Of a stretch of DNA of 64,000 bases, positions 8,134-17,824 are shown in pieces (position 1 is the first letter of the stretch; each line of letters begins with the position of its first letter). The notes below the pieces were generated by a model. That model saw only the letters and a list, made by a program, of their open reading frames with translations. It did not search any database and had not been told where the DNA came from. The stretch lies in the NCBI RefSeq assembly GCF_000284295.1, contig NC_017093.1, positions 5,456,001 through 5,520,000 on the forward strand, written 5' to 3'. Position numbers and translations under genes: made by a program. The stretch comes from Actinoplanes missouriensis 431 (GTDB lineage Bacteria > Actinomycetota > Actinomycetes > Mycobacteriales > Micromonosporaceae).

Positions 8134-9501
8134 GTGCGGCGGTCCATCGACCAGGGCGGTTTCACGCTCGTCGAGGTGGTCATCGCCATCGCTCTGGTGA
8201 GTTCCGTGCTCACCGCGACGACCGTGTTCTTCGTCCGCAGCCTCGCGCTCGGCCATCACTACGCCGGCCGGGAGGACGCGGTCCGGGTCGCCACCTCCGC
8301 GTTGGAGGTGGCGACCGGTCTCGGCGGCGAGGCGGTGCTGACCCGCCGGGACCGCGTCTCCGTCGCCGGGCAGGCGCGGGTCCCCGGCGTCGAGCAGTAC
8401 CTGGCCGACGCGGTCGCGGTCTGGGACCCCGGCGCGGCGACCGGCGACGGCGCCACCGCGTCGCTGCCCACCGCACCGGTCGGCGTCCCGCTCAACGGCA
8501 TCACCTACCGGCAGAACTGGTACGTGGTGAAGTGCTGGCGATCGGCGGACACGAGCGCCTGCGCGGGCGGTGGTTCGGGGGTCGCGTTTCTCCGGGTGGT
8601 GGTGGCCGTCGAATGGCCGGACCGGGAGTGCCCGAGCGGCGCGTGCGCGTACTTCCTGGCCACGCTGCTGAACGCCGGCGAGGACCCGGTCTTCCCCACC
8701 GCGCCAACCTATTCACCATCGCCGAGCCCGTCGCCGTCACCGAGCCCGTCACCAAGCCCGTCGCCATCGCCGAGCCCGTCACCGAGTCCGTCGCCCAGCC
8801 CGTCCGCGACCGGCGGGGGCACCGCCATCTGGGCGAACCGCAGCAGCGGTTACACCAACCCGGCCGCCCTCTGGATCGCCTCGTCGACGCTGACCGTCAC
8901 CGGCCTGGTGCACACCAATGCCGACCTGCGCATCGAGGGCTCCGGCGTCACGGTCTCACCCCGGATCGAGTACGTCACCAGCCAGTCGGTGATCGGCGCC
9001 GCCCCCGTACCGGTGCGGGTGTCGCCGTCCGCGCCGACCGGCGTCCGGGTGGTCGCCGACTACGCGCCGGGCGGCGCCGGGGCGATCGCGGCCGGCGCCG
9101 GTTACTCCGCGGTGCCCGCCTCGGCCTGCGCCTCCGGCACCTGGACGTACGCGGCCGGCTCGGTCCCGCCGGCCGCCACCGTCGTCTACGTCCCGTGCTC
9201 GGTGAACGTCACCACCGACGTGGCCCCGCTGCTGGTCGCCACCGGCACGATCACCGTCGCCACCGCGAAGGTGACCATCGGCAGCGCGAGCCGACCGGCC
9301 ACCACCGGCCTGCTGAGCGGCTCGGCGGCCACCCCGGCGATCTCCATCTCCGGCTCGTACGCGACGGTCCACGGCGCGGTCCAGGCGCTCGCCGGTGGCG
9401 TCTGGCTGCTCGGGTCGTACAGCGTCTTCGCGTGCGGGATCATCGGCGACACCGTGCAGGTGCGCGGCGCGGACCTCACCATCACCGGGACCTGCTCATG
9501 A
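8134..9501 (+). CDS. Type IV prepilin-like protein with Ser-Pro repeat and beta-rich surface domain
   Basis: A 455-residue protein. Its N-terminus has a prepilin leader cut at Gly9/Phe10 (GGFTLVEVV), with the conserved Glu5 of the mature form and a hydrophobic helix to about residue 35. A pilin-like region to about 190 is followed by a (Ser-Pro)n linker (about 193-225) and a 200-residue Gly/Ala/Thr/Val-rich C-terminal domain with several Cys. GTG start with GAAGGGG upstream. The stop overlaps the next start (ATGA). It is probably a minor pilin or pseudopilin displaying a surface domain. No assembly ATPase or prepilin peptidase is in the window. Confidence 0.85.
   Translation: MRRSIDQGGFTLVEVVIAIALVSSVLTATTVFFVRSLALGHHYAGREDAVRVATSALEVATGLGGEAVLTRRDRVSVAGQARVPGVEQYLADAVAVWDPGAATGDGATASLPTAPVGVPLNGITYRQNWYVVKCWRSADTSACAGGGSGVAFLRVVVAVEWPDRECPSGACAYFLATLLNAGEDPVFPTAPTYSPSPSPSPSPSPSPSPSPSPSPSPSPSPSPSATGGGTAIWANRSSGYTNPAALWIASSTLTVTGLVHTNADLRIEGSGVTVSPRIEYVTSQSVIGAAPVPVRVSPSAPTGVRVVADYAPGGAGAIAAGAGYSAVPASACASGTWTYAAGSVPPAATVVYVPCSVNVTTDVAPLLVATGTITVATAKVTIGSASRPATTGLLSGSAATPAISISGSYATVHGAVQALAGGVWLLGSYSVFACGIIGDTVQVRGADLTITGTCS
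8709..8808 (+). repeat. Coding Ser-Pro minisatellite
   Basis: A degenerate 6-base repeat (TCGCCG, TCACCG, CCGAGC variants, with higher-order 12- and 18-base periods) encodes about sixteen consecutive Ser-Pro pairs. It forms the extended linker of the first prepilin-like protein. Linkers of this sort span the cell wall, and such tracts change length readily by slippage. Confidence 0.85.
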
Positions 9502-10097
9502 TGAGGGGGCCGGGCGTGAGAAGCCGGGACGACGCGGGGTTCACCCTGATCGAGCTGGCCGTGGCCATGTCGGTGATGGGCTTCTTCACCGCGATCGTCG
9601 CCACCGCGATCGCGCAGATGTACCACACCGCGAACCAGGCCGAGGCCGTCCAGTCGTTGCAGAGCAGGCTCAACGTGGTCTTCGAGCGCCTGGACACCGA
9701 GATCCGGTACGCGGCGGCGATCAGCCGGCCGGGCCCCGGCGGCGACGGGCGGGACGCCTACGTCGAGTATCTGAACGTCAACGGCGGCGCTCAGCTCTGC
9801 ACCGAGCTCCGGCTCCGCGGCGGCGTTCTCCAGCGCCGCGCCTGGACCAGCGGCGAGACACCGTCCGGCGGCTGGAGCACCCTGGCCGGGGAGATCACCA
9901 GCAGCACGCCGTTCACCGTGTCCAGCAACGGCAACGTGCGCCAGCAGCTGCGCCTGACCTTGACCGCGACGTTCGCCGCGGCGGGGCCGGCGGCCGGCAG
10001 CCACACCACCGAGTTCCTCTTCACGGCGCTCAACTCGGACGCCTCGGCGACCACCTCGAACGCCACGGTGTGCACGGAGGGACGAACGAGCCCATGA
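9498..10097 (+). CDS. Type IV prepilin-like protein (minor pseudopilin)
   Basis: A 199-residue protein with the prepilin N-terminus DDAGFTLIELAVAMSVMGFF. Cleavage is expected after Gly14, giving Phe1 and Glu5 of the mature pilin. A 25-residue hydrophobic helix is followed by a globular domain with two cysteines (QLC near residue 97 and TVC near the end). The start overlaps the previous stop as ATGA, and its own stop overlaps the next start the same way, so three genes are translated in sequence. It resembles PilW/PulJ-type minor pilins. Confidence 0.85.
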   Translation: MMRGPGVRSRDDAGFTLIELAVAMSVMGFFTAIVATAIAQMYHTANQAEAVQSLQSRLNVVFERLDTEIRYAAAISRPGPGGDGRDAYVEYLNVNGGAQLCTELRLRGGVLQRRAWTSGETPSGGWSTLAGEITSSTPFTVSSNGNVRQQLRLTLTATFAAAGPAAGSHTTEFLFTALNSDASATTSNATVCTEGRTSP

Positions 10098-11608
10098 GAG
10101 ACCGGCCCTGGAGAGTCCGGCCCAGGAGAGACGATCGGGGATCCCTTCCGGTCGCCGTGCTGATCACGGTGCTGGCGCTGTCGATCAGCGGGCTGCTCAG
10201 CTCCGCCCTGCTCAGCCAGGTCAGGGACGTCCGCCGGGTCGCCGATCGCGGGTTGTCGCTCGGCGCCGCGGAGGCCGGGCTGCAGGTGGCGCTCGGCTAC
10301 ATCCGCGCCGCGGTGGACGCCGACGGCAAGGGCAAGCCGTCCGCCCTGCCCTGCGGGACGCTGCAGGGCACGGTGTCGCCGTCGGCCGGTAACGCGTACC
10401 GGGTGGAAGTGGTTTATCTGAACGCGGCCGGCAGCCGGCTCAGCTGTCCGCCGGCCTACGCGCCGGCCGCCGCGAAGCTGCGGTCCTGGGAGGTGACCGA
10501 CGGCACCGCGGGCGGGACCGCGCGGACCTCCACCGTGACGCCGCGGGTGCTGGAGGCCACCTATCCGTTCCGGGTGCCGACCGCGCAGGTGCCGATGGGA
10601 CTGATCCACAACTACCCGAGCGGCGCGCTCTGCATGGACGCCCGCACGGACCAGCCGGCGGCCGGCGACGAGGTGTGGATGATGCCGTGCGACCCGCAGC
10701 GGCCGCACCGGCAGATGTTCGCGTACGTGAAGAGCATGGCCCTCGCGCACCCGAGACCCGCCCCGTCGCCGGGCGGCGACATGTGCCTGGACGCGACCCG
10801 TCCGGCGTCCGGCAAGCCGGTCGTGGTGACGTTCCAGCCGTGTGTGGTGCCGCTGGACGACACCACCACCCAGTCCCCGCCGCGTCAGCTGTGGACGCTG
10901 CACGCCGGGCACGCCAGTTTCGCCGGCACCGACGACGCGCAGTCGCTGAACGGCTGGTGCGTCAACCTGGAGAACCCGGCCGCCAAGCAGAGCCGGCTGG
11001 TCTACGGGCCGTGCACGAGCGGTCAGTACAACGCGACGTCGACGATGCAGCCGGAGCCGAGCGTCGGGGCCGGCGCCGCCGGGGAGAGCACCCAGCAACT
11101 GGTCAACTACCAGCAGTTCGGCCGATGCCTGGACGTCACCGAGGGAAACGTCGACTACGGGTACCTGATCGCCTGGCCGTGCACCGCCAATCCGGTGGCC
11201 GCGAACGTCTCCTGGAATCAGCGCTTCTCCCTGCCCGCGGTCGGCGACAAGACCATCGGCGGTACGGGGCGGATCACCACCACGTCGACGAAGGACACGC
11301 TCACCTACTGCCTGCGCAGCCCCCGCTCGGCGGCGACCGGCCGATACGTGACGGTGGTCGGCTGCTCGACCTCGATCGCGGCCGAGGTCACCTGGACCCG
11401 GTACGTGGCGCACACCGACGCCACGAAGGCGTACACGATCGTCGACACGGCCGGGCTCTGCCTGCAGCCGAGCGAGACCGAGCTCTACACCCGGCTCGGC
11501 GACCGGATCGGCCGGATCACGGTGGCCCCGTGCGACGGCAGCCTGCTGCAGAAGTGGAACGCGATAGTCGCGCCGTCCACCGGCCTCACCAAGATCCAGG
11601 AGAGATAG
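10094..11608 (+). CDS. PilX/PulK-like tip pseudopilin fused to ricin-type trefoil repeats
   Basis: A 504-residue protein. A basic N-terminus ends in RGSLPVAVLITVLALSISG, a prepilin-like leader and helix that lacks the Glu5 kept in the two upstream pilins; absence of Glu5 is typical of the PulK/GspK tip subunit. After about residue 155 it holds Cys-containing repeats (ALCMDA...MMPCD, MCLDATR...FQPC, RCLDVTEG...WPC, LCLQPS...APC, and QLW/QKW) that resemble ricin-B beta-trefoil carbohydrate-binding units. It may place a lectin at the tip of a pilus-like fibre. Family assignment of the C-terminal domain is from visible repeats only. Confidence 0.75.
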   Translation: MRDRPWRVRPRRDDRGSLPVAVLITVLALSISGLLSSALLSQVRDVRRVADRGLSLGAAEAGLQVALGYIRAAVDADGKGKPSALPCGTLQGTVSPSAGNAYRVEVVYLNAAGSRLSCPPAYAPAAAKLRSWEVTDGTAGGTARTSTVTPRVLEATYPFRVPTAQVPMGLIHNYPSGALCMDARTDQPAAGDEVWMMPCDPQRPHRQMFAYVKSMALAHPRPAPSPGGDMCLDATRPASGKPVVVTFQPCVVPLDDTTTQSPPRQLWTLHAGHASFAGTDDAQSLNGWCVNLENPAAKQSRLVYGPCTSGQYNATSTMQPEPSVGAGAAGESTQQLVNYQQFGRCLDVTEGNVDYGYLIAWPCTANPVAANVSWNQRFSLPAVGDKTIGGTGRITTTSTKDTLTYCLRSPRSAATGRYVTVVGCSTSIAAEVTWTRYVAHTDATKAYTIVDTAGLCLQPSETELYTRLGDRIGRITVAPCDGSLLQKWNAIVAPSTGLTKIQER

Positions 11609-11761
11609 CATTTCCTTTATAACCCATAGGATTTGACGAAAATGGTTATCGGGAAATGTCCGGGGAATGAACGGAATTCTTCCCCGCTCCGGCACAGCTC
11701 ATTTTCCGCACTCGTATGTCACCCTGTCTGGCAGCAGAGCGTGAAAGGCACGGGAGGCATC

Positions 11762-12865
11762 ATGGCGCGACGCGTGTTCCTGCACGTCGGCGCACCCAAG
11801 ACGGGCAGCACCTACGTACAGAATGTGCTCTGGAACAACGCGGACGCGCTGAAAAGAGCCGGCATTCTGCTGCCCGGCGCCTCCTGGGCGCAGGACCAGG
11901 CGATGACCGATCTCCGCGAGGTGGAATGGCGCGATCCCCGGGCGTCCTGGACGTGGGAGAGGCTCGCCAAGGAGACCCGGAAATGGCACGGCGACGCGAT
12001 CGTCAGCAATGAGGCACTCGGCGGCGCCACCCCGGCACAGGCCGCCCGTGGCGTCGCGGCGTTCGCCCCCGCCGAGGTGCACGTCATCGTCACCGGCCGG
12101 GACCTGTGGCGCACGTTCCCGTCGATGTGGCAGCAGAGCGTCCGGGCCCGCAACAAGTGGAGCTTCACCGAGTTCCTGACCGCCGTCGAGCAGGGCCGGT
12201 TCGAGACGTTCTGGGAGATGCACACCCCCAACCGGATGCTGAAGAGGTGGGGCGACCTGGTCCCCGCCGAGCAGCGCCACCTGATCACCATCCCCACGCC
12301 GGGCGCGCCGCGCGACACGCTCTGGCACCGGTTCGCCGGCATCACCGGCATCCCGGACGGCGTCTGCGACCTGCGGGACCCCACCGCGAACCCGTCGCTC
12401 GGCGCCGCCGAGATCGAGGTGCTGCGCCGGGTCAACGCGGCTCTCGGCGACCGTTTCCCGCACCGGACGCCGTACCAGCGGGTGGTGCAGAGGCACCTGG
12501 TCAACGCGGTGCTCAAGAACGGGCGCAACGACGTGCGGTTCGGCGTCGGGCTGGACCGCGCCGGCTGGGTCGCGGAGATGGCCGAGCAGCAGATCAAGGA
12601 GCTCCGCGACTACCCGTGCCAGATCGCCGGCGACCTCGACGAGCTGCGCCCGTCGAACATGACGGCGACCTCCAGCCCGGACGACCTGGACGACTCCCGG
12701 ATCCTGGAGACCGCGATCGAGACCATCGTGGGGATGCTGGAGCACGCCGACGCGCTGACCCGGCAGCCGGACGCGGACGGGATCCGCGCCCTGTCGCTGC
12801 TCCGGGACCAGGCGACCCGGCGGCTGCGTCGCACCCTCAAGCGGGTGTCCTCGACACGACGGTGA
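11762..12865 (+). CDS. Sulfotransferase-family protein
   Basis: A 367-residue protein whose N-terminus RRVFLHVGAPKTGSTYVQNVLW contains the phosphosulfate-binding loop (KTGSTY) of PAPS-dependent sulfotransferases. The region VHVIVTGRDLWRTFPSMWQQS corresponds to the 3'-phosphate-binding segment with conserved Arg and Ser. The acceptor is unknown; cell-envelope glycans are usual for this class. The ATG at 11762 has GGGAGG about five bases upstream; the frame extends 43 codons further but through AT-richer non-coding-like sequence. It lies 150 bases after the prepilin cluster and is probably transcribed separately. Confidence 0.85.
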   Translation: MARRVFLHVGAPKTGSTYVQNVLWNNADALKRAGILLPGASWAQDQAMTDLREVEWRDPRASWTWERLAKETRKWHGDAIVSNEALGGATPAQAARGVAAFAPAEVHVIVTGRDLWRTFPSMWQQSVRARNKWSFTEFLTAVEQGRFETFWEMHTPNRMLKRWGDLVPAEQRHLITIPTPGAPRDTLWHRFAGITGIPDGVCDLRDPTANPSLGAAEIEVLRRVNAALGDRFPHRTPYQRVVQRHLVNAVLKNGRNDVRFGVGLDRAGWVAEMAEQQIKELRDYPCQIAGDLDELRPSNMTATSSPDDLDDSRILETAIETIVGMLEHADALTRQPDADGIRALSLLRDQATRRLRRTLKRVSSTRR

Positions 12866-12915
12866 CACGACGGTGACAGGGCGCCGGCGGCTTCCCGCGG
12901 CCCCGCGCACAGGGA

Positions 12916-12946
12916 AACGGCCCGGCCTCGCCGAGGCCGGGCCGTT
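12916..12946. terminator. Bidirectional terminator between sulfotransferase and ABC operon
   Basis: A perfect inverted repeat with 14-base arms (AACGGCCCGGCCTC and GAGGCCGGGCCGTT) around a three-base loop. It lies in the gap between two convergent transcription units, 50 bases past the sulfotransferase stop and 13 bases past the stop of the binding-protein gene. No long T-tract follows, as is common in actinomycetes. Confidence 0.85.
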
Positions 12947-12958
12947 CTCGTCGATCGG

Positions 12959-13888
12959 TCAGACGAGGCCGTTCTCGCTCAGGAACGCCTTCGCGACGGT
13001 GGCCGTGTCCTGCTTGTCCACCTGCACCTTGGCCAGGTACTGGGTGAGGTTCTCGGTGGTCAGCTTCGCCGACACCGCGTTCAGCGCGCCCGCCACCGTG
13101 TCGTTCTTCGCCTCGGTGCGGATCAGCGGGAGGATGTTCTCCGCGAGGTAGAGGCTCTTCGGGTCGTCGAGCACCACGAACTTGTTCTGCACGATCGACG
13201 AGTCGGTGGAGAAGATGTTCGCCACGTCGATCTGGCCGCCCTTGAGCGCGTTCACGGTCAGCGGGCCACCGGCGTCCAGCGGCTTGAACTCCTTGAACTC
13301 GAGCCCGTAGACCTCCTTGAGGCCCTTGAGACCCTGGTACCGCTCGCCCCACTCCGGCCCGGCGCCGATGGTGAGCTGGCCGGCCACCGGCTTGAGGTCC
13401 TCGATGGTCTTGAGGTTGTGCTTCGCGGCGGTCTCCGCGGTGACCGTCAGGGTGTCCTTGTCCTCGGCGCTGGACTGCTCGAGGACCTCGGTGCCGGCCG
13501 GCAGCACCTTCTTCAGCGCGCCGAGCACGTCCTCGGGCTTGCTGACGCCCTCCGGCGCGCCACCGGAGGAGAGCGCGGCGAGCAGCGCGCCGTTGTACTC
13601 CGGCAGCAGGTCGATCGAGCCGTCCTGCAGCGCCTTCAGGTAGAGCTCACGGGCGCCGATGTTGAACGACCGCTTGACCTCGACGCCCTTGGACTCCAGG
13701 GCCTGCGAGTAGATCTCGGCGAGCAGCTCGGACTCGGCGAAGTTCGCCGAGCCGACGGTGACCGCGCCGCCGGAGGAGGCGCCGCCGGTCTCCTGGGCCA
13801 GCGGGTCCTCGTCGGCGCCACAGGCCGCGAGGGAGAGAGCGAGGGCGAGGCCGGTGACCGCGGCGCCGACCATTCTTATGCGAGACAT
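12959..13888 (-). CDS. Osmoprotectant/quaternary-amine ABC transporter substrate-binding lipoprotein
   Basis: A 309-residue lipoprotein with signal peptide and lipobox LAAC (Cys23), followed by an OpuAC/ProX-type binding fold: VTVGSANFAESELLAEIYSQALESKGVEV at the start of the mature part, the usual opening of OpuC/OsmF-like proteins that bind glycine betaine, choline, carnitine or similar trimethylammonium compounds in an aromatic cage. The start at 13888 has GGAAGG seven bases upstream. It is the last gene of a four-gene importer operon reading leftward (ATPase, permease, permease, binding protein). Confidence 0.9.
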   Translation of the reverse strand: MSRIRMVGAAVTGLALALSLAACGADEDPLAQETGGASSGGAVTVGSANFAESELLAEIYSQALESKGVEVKRSFNIGARELYLKALQDGSIDLLPEYNGALLAALSSGGAPEGVSKPEDVLGALKKVLPAGTEVLEQSSAEDKDTLTVTAETAAKHNLKTIEDLKPVAGQLTIGAGPEWGERYQGLKGLKEVYGLEFKEFKPLDAGGPLTVNALKGGQIDVANIFSTDSSIVQNKFVVLDDPKSLYLAENILPLIRTEAKNDTVAGALNAVSAKLTTENLTQYLAKVQVDKQDTATVAKAFLSENGLV

Positions 13889-13913
13889 GAGGGACCTTCC
13901 AGTGGGAGGAGAT

Positions 13914-14588
13914 TCACACGGTGGTTCGGACGACCCGGCCGGACAGGCCGGGTGAGACGACCCAGCGCTGCACGAGCGCCAGGAGGAGGTCGAGGACGAC
14001 GGCGAGCACGGCGACGACGACGGCGCCGGCCAGCACACGGGAGTAGTCGTTGACGGCGAGCCCGTCGATCAGCAGGCGGCCGAGACCGCCGAGCCCGACC
14101 GAGGCCGCCACGGTGGCGGTCGCGATGACCTGGAGGGCCGCGCTGCGGAACCCGCCCATGATCACCGGGAGCGCCATCGGGAACTCGACCCGGGTGAGCA
14201 CCTGCCAGGGGCGCATGCCCATGCCGCGCGCGGCGTCCACCACCGCGTGGTCGACGTTGCGCATCCCGGCGTAGGTCGAGGTGAGGATCGGCGGGATGAC
14301 CAGCACGGTCAGCGCGATCAGCACCGGCAGCAGGCCGAGCCCGAGCAGCGTGACCATGAGCATCAGCAGGCCCAGCGTGGGCAGCGAGCGGCCCGCGTTG
14401 CCGGCGTTGATGGCCAGGAACGAGCCGCGGCCGGTGTGCCCGATGTAGAGGCCGACCGGCAGCGCGATGAGCACGCCGAGCAGCAGGGCCAGCGCGGAGT
14501 ACCCCAGGTGGGAGAGGATCAGCTGCGGGAAGCTCCCCGGCTCGCCGAACTGCCAGTTCTCCGGGTCGGTCAGGTAGGAGAAGTTCAT
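13914..14588 (-). CDS. Osmoprotectant ABC transporter permease (second)
   Basis: A 224-residue membrane protein with five to six helices and the EAA-type loop DAARGMGMRPWQVLTRVEFPMALPV that docks to the ATPase, typical of OpuCB/OpuCD or ProW permeases. The ATG overlaps the stop of the preceding permease (ATGA at 14585-14588). It forms the translocation channel with the other permease, and the binding protein follows 25 bases downstream. Confidence 0.9.
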   Translation of the reverse strand: MNFSYLTDPENWQFGEPGSFPQLILSHLGYSALALLLGVLIALPVGLYIGHTGRGSFLAINAGNAGRSLPTLGLLMLMVTLLGLGLLPVLIALTVLVIPPILTSTYAGMRNVDHAVVDAARGMGMRPWQVLTRVEFPMALPVIMGGFRSAALQVIATATVAASVGLGGLGRLLIDGLAVNDYSRVLAGAVVVAVLAVVLDLLLALVQRWVVSPGLSGRVVRTTV

Positions 14589-15234
14589 GCCGCGCCGCCT
14601 CGCTGGAACCGGGCCCACGGGGTGACCGCGCGCTGGATGAGCACGATGATCAGGTCGCACAGGCCGGCGAGCAGCACCGACAGGATGATGCCGACCAGGA
14701 TCGGCTCCAGGTAGAACAGCTGGAACCCCCGGGTGAAGAGCTGACCGAGACCGCCGACGCCGATCAGGGCGCCGACGCTGACCAGGCTGATGTTGGCGAC
14801 GGTGGCGACCCGCAGGCCGGCCAGGATGACCGGGAGCGCGACCGGCAGCTCGACGTCGGCCAGCCGGCGCAGCGGGCGGTACCCCATCGCGGTCGCGGCC
14901 TGCACGATCGTCGGGTCGACCGCGCGCAGGCCGTCGGCGACGGTCCGCGCCAGCAGCGCCACGGTGTAGATGGTGAGCGCCACCACGATGTTGATCGGGG
15001 AGAGCACCTTCGTGCCGAGCAGCACCGGCAGGAACACGAACAGCGCCAGCGACGGGATCGAGTAGAGCACGCCGCACACGTTGACCAGCGGGTGGTAGAG
15101 CCAGGTGAACCGCACCGCGAGGTAACCCAGCGGCAGCGCGATCACGAACCCGAGCACCACCGGGACCAGCGCGAGCCACACGTGCTGGCGCAGCGCGGTC
15201 AGCACGACCTCGTGGTTGTTCTGCAGGTACTGGA

Positions 15235-15238
<4 letters not shown>
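14585..15238 (-). CDS. Osmoprotectant ABC transporter permease (first)
   Basis: A 217-residue membrane protein of the binding-protein-dependent permease family. The coupling loop QAATAMGYRPLRRLADVELPVALPVILAGLR is evident, with hydrophobic helices on either side. Its start overlaps the ATPase stop by four bases (15235-15238), and its stop overlaps the next permease start. With its partner it makes the OpuC-type heterodimeric channel. Confidence 0.9.
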
Positions 15239-16239
<1,001 letters not shown>

Positions 16240-16260
16240 GGCGCTCCTGGCGGTAGCTCG

Positions 16261-16276
16261 TGAATACTGCTATTCA
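16261..16276. promoter_or_regulatory. 16-bp perfect palindrome between ABC operon and lyase gene
   Basis: TGAATACTGCTATTCA is a perfect inverted repeat (TGAATA, four-base centre, TATTCA). It lies in an AT-rich patch 22 bases upstream of the ABC operon start and 80 bases upstream of the lyase start, so one dimeric repressor could control both directions. The nearest regulator genes are the LacI and RpiR types 3-6 kb away. Confidence 0.65.
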
Positions 16277-16355
16277 TACTTGCGTTGTAGTGAATTGGAT
16301 GTCAACGGCAGAGGTCACGCCTTTACCGTCCATCAACAGGTGCGTGAGGGCCGCT

Positions 16356-17795
16356 ATGCAGGCACAAGACGGTGTTCCGCCGATCCCGCTGGATGGACGG
16401 ACGCTGGCCATCGAGAGTCTTGTGGCGATCGCCACCGGCATGGCGAACATCACCGTGGACCCCGCGGCCCTGGCCCGCGTCGGCGCGCGGCACGCCGTGC
16501 TGCGGGCCGCCCGGGAGCACGGCGCGGTGTACGGCGCGAACACCGGTGTCGGCGCCAACCGTCACGAGAGCACCGGCGACTCCGTGGATCACGGCTTGCG
16601 ACTGCTGCGCAGCCACTGCGCCGGCGTCGGCCCGGTGGAGGACGACGTCACGGCGCGAGCAGCCATGATCGTACGCCTGAATCAGATCCTGGCCGGAGGG
16701 TCGGGTGTCTCCCGGCACATCGCCGAGGCCCTCGCCGCCGCCGTGCACGACGGCGCCGTGCCCACGCTGCACCCGTGGGGAGCGATCGGCACCGCCGACC
16801 TCTCCGCGCTCGCCGAGCTCGGGCTCACCCTCGCCGGCGAACGCCCCTGGCGGCACGGCGCCGGCCCGACCACCACGATCGACGCCACCGACGCGCTGCC
16901 GATGATCAGCTCCAGCGCGCTGACCGTGGCCACCGCCGCGCTCGCCCTGACCAGCGTCCAGGCTCAGCTGCGCGCCTCGATCGTGGTCGCCGCCCTGTCG
17001 TTCCTCGCGCTGCGCGGCAACCCCGAGGCTTACGACCCGGCGGTGCACCGGGCTCGGGCGCACCCCCAGCAGGCGAAGGTCGCGGCGAGCCTGCAGGCGC
17101 TCGTCGCGGGGTGCGGCCCGGCCGTCCGGATCCAGGACCCGTTCGGCCTGCGGGTCGTGCCACAGGTCACCGCCCCGGCGGTCCACGCCGCCCGGGAGTT
17201 GCAGGGAGTGCTCACCGCGGAACTCAACGCAGCCGTCGAAAACCCGCTGGTGACCGACGACGGCGTCCTCCATCACGGGCAGTTCCACACCGCCACCCTA
17301 GCCACCGCACTCGACGCGATGCGGTCCGCTTTCCTACCAGTTCTATCTCTTTCCTCGGCGCGGCTCGGCCTGCTGATGCGCCCCGACCTGACCGGTCTGC
17401 GGGCCTTCCTCGCCTCCGGCCCACCCGGCAGCTCGGGCATGATGATCAGCGAATACGTGGTCCAGGACGTGCTCACCCAGATCCGTGTCGGCATGCAGCC
17501 GACCGCGGCCGGCACGCTGTCGATCTCGCTCGGGCTGGAGGAACATGCGAGTTTCGCCACTCAGGGCGCCCGGGCGCTGCGGACGATGACCGCGCTCGCC
17601 CCGATGATGCTGGCGGCCGAGCTGGTGGCCGCGGTCCGGGCGCTGCGGATGGCGCCGGGGCGGTTGACGGAGGGGCTGGCGCTGCGGGCGTTCGCGATGG
17701 CGGACAAGGCCCTCGAAGCCGACGAGGACGACATCCCGCTGGGCGCGAGCCTGGAGCAGGCGGCGGCGCTGCTGCCCCAGCTGGCCGACCTCTGA
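16356..17795 (+). CDS. Aromatic amino acid lyase-like protein lacking the MIO tripeptide
   Basis: A 479-residue member of the histidine/phenylalanine ammonia-lyase superfamily: AVYGANTGVGANRHES near the N-terminus corresponds to the YGVNTGFG motif and LEEHASFA near residue 390 to QEDHVSMG. Where HAL has GSVGASGDLAPLA, this protein reads GAIGTADLSALA: one residue shorter and without Ala-Ser-Gly, so the methylidene-imidazolone cofactor cannot form. The start at 16356 is chosen for GAGGG five bases upstream; a GTG at 16260 overlaps the palindrome. A MIO-independent elimination, for example of trimethylamine from a betaine as in ergothionase, fits the betaine importer next door, but this is inference. 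Confidence 0.8.
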   Translation: MQAQDGVPPIPLDGRTLAIESLVAIATGMANITVDPAALARVGARHAVLRAAREHGAVYGANTGVGANRHESTGDSVDHGLRLLRSHCAGVGPVEDDVTARAAMIVRLNQILAGGSGVSRHIAEALAAAVHDGAVPTLHPWGAIGTADLSALAELGLTLAGERPWRHGAGPTTTIDATDALPMISSSALTVATAALALTSVQAQLRASIVVAALSFLALRGNPEAYDPAVHRARAHPQQAKVAASLQALVAGCGPAVRIQDPFGLRVVPQVTAPAVHAARELQGVLTAELNAAVENPLVTDDGVLHHGQFHTATLATALDAMRSAFLPVLSLSSARLGLLMRPDLTGLRAFLASGPPGSSGMMISEYVVQDVLTQIRVGMQPTAAGTLSISLGLEEHASFATQGARALRTMTALAPMMLAAELVAAVRALRMAPGRLTEGLALRAFAMADKALEADEDDIPLGASLEQAAALLPQLADL

Positions 17796-17824
17796 CCCCG
17801 GGCGGCCCCGGAGACGCGGCGGCC

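Noticed and set aside
16260..16355. Earlier GTG start for the first lyase-like gene
   Set aside because: It overlaps the 16-bp palindrome and would add a Cys/Val/Thr-rich piece not found in HAL proteins; the ATG at 16356 has a ribosome binding site.
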